From Candidatus Methylomirabilota bacterium (lineage in GTDB: Bacteria > Methylomirabilota > Methylomirabilia > Rokubacteriales > CSP1-6), in the NCBI GenBank assembly GCA_035709005.1, contig DASTFB010000102.1:42418-106417 (forward strand): a DNA stretch of 64,000 bases, written 5' to 3'. A program made the position numbers and the translations under genes. The notes beneath the pieces were generated by a model. It was not told the DNA's origin. It made no database searches and saw only the letters and a program-made list of their open reading frames with translations. Below, piece by piece: positions 63,867-64,000 of this stretch; position 1 is the first letter of the stretch, and every line of letters begins with the position of its first letter.

Positions 63867-64000
63867 CGGCCGTCGATCCCATCCTGCTCCAGGTGGTGGA
63901 GGGCACGCTGGCCTCGGTGGAGGCCGAGGTCGAGGCGGCCATCGAGCGGACATCGCGCTCGCCCATGATCAGGGAAGCCCGGGACTTCCGCGCGGGCATC
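63863..64000 (+). CDS. hyuB: Hydantoinase B subunit, 5' part
   Basis: The first 46 codons from GTG 63863 (VTAVDPILLQVVEGTL then ASVEAEVEAAIERTSRSPMI and REARDFRAGI) match the N-terminus of HyuB, including the conserved SP.I.E..DF region. The gene runs past the window end. It completes the HyuA-HyuB pair. Confidence 0.9.
   Translation, partial: MTAVDPILLQVVEGTLASVEAEVEAAIERTSRSPMIREARDFRAGI

Overview
The window is GC-rich (around 70 percent by eye) bacterial chromosome from a Gram-negative-type organism that makes meso-DAP peptidoglycan: MurE has the DNPR motif and there are lipoproteins and an outer-membrane-type polysaccharide export protein. The gene mix suggests an environmental lineage near Rokubacteria/Methylomirabilota or deep Deltaproteobacteria. 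That placement is inference only, because no rRNA gene is present.

Layout. 1-13742 is the division and cell-wall (dcw) cluster: ftsI (3' part), murE, murF, mraY, murD, ftsW, murC, murB, ftsQ, ftsA, ftsZ. murG and ddl are missing, and a pair of large palindromic repeats sits between murD and ftsW. 13828-18643 is the usual post-ftsZ set (pgeF, yggS, proC, yggT, divIVA, yggU), then a small secreted protein and mtnA. 18654-29685 holds a SagB-type oxidoreductase, a class V aminotransferase, a SIMPL protein, a histidine phosphatase, hisZ-purA, a large hybrid histidine kinase and two small proteins.

Two tRNA-targeted islands follow. The first begins at tRNA-Lys(TTT) (29745-29820) and ends at a 40-bp copy of the tRNA 3' part (34228-34267). 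It holds a broken tyrosine integrase, a broken AAA ATPase, and an intact SorC-family regulator-trpB-trpA operon. The second begins at tRNA-Glu(TTC) (41915-41993) and ends at a copy of its 3' end (47500-47527). It holds a PIN/UPF0175 toxin-antitoxin pair, a SWIM-SNF2 helicase and two co-directional genes of unknown function. Between them lie a long amidase, a lytic transglycosylase, a GAF-GspE fusion ATPase and small exported proteins. A HEPN-like gene of visibly lower GC follows the second island.

49326-54295 carries a LuxR-type response regulator, a Wza-like lipid/polysaccharide export protein and a three-part MacAB/DevBCA-like exporter. 54347-64000 is a catabolic unit: a BMP-family ABC importer (binding protein, dual ATPase, two permeases) on the minus strand, divergent from fdrA-like, DUF1116, hyuA and hyuB genes. 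The likely theme is uptake and ATP-dependent opening of a cyclic amide or purine-derived compound with recovery of a carbamoyl group.

Most promising for follow-up: the two tRNA islands, the SWIM-SNF2 module, the SorC-controlled trpBA cassette, the inverted pair of palindromic repeats, and the apparent ATA start of ftsA.
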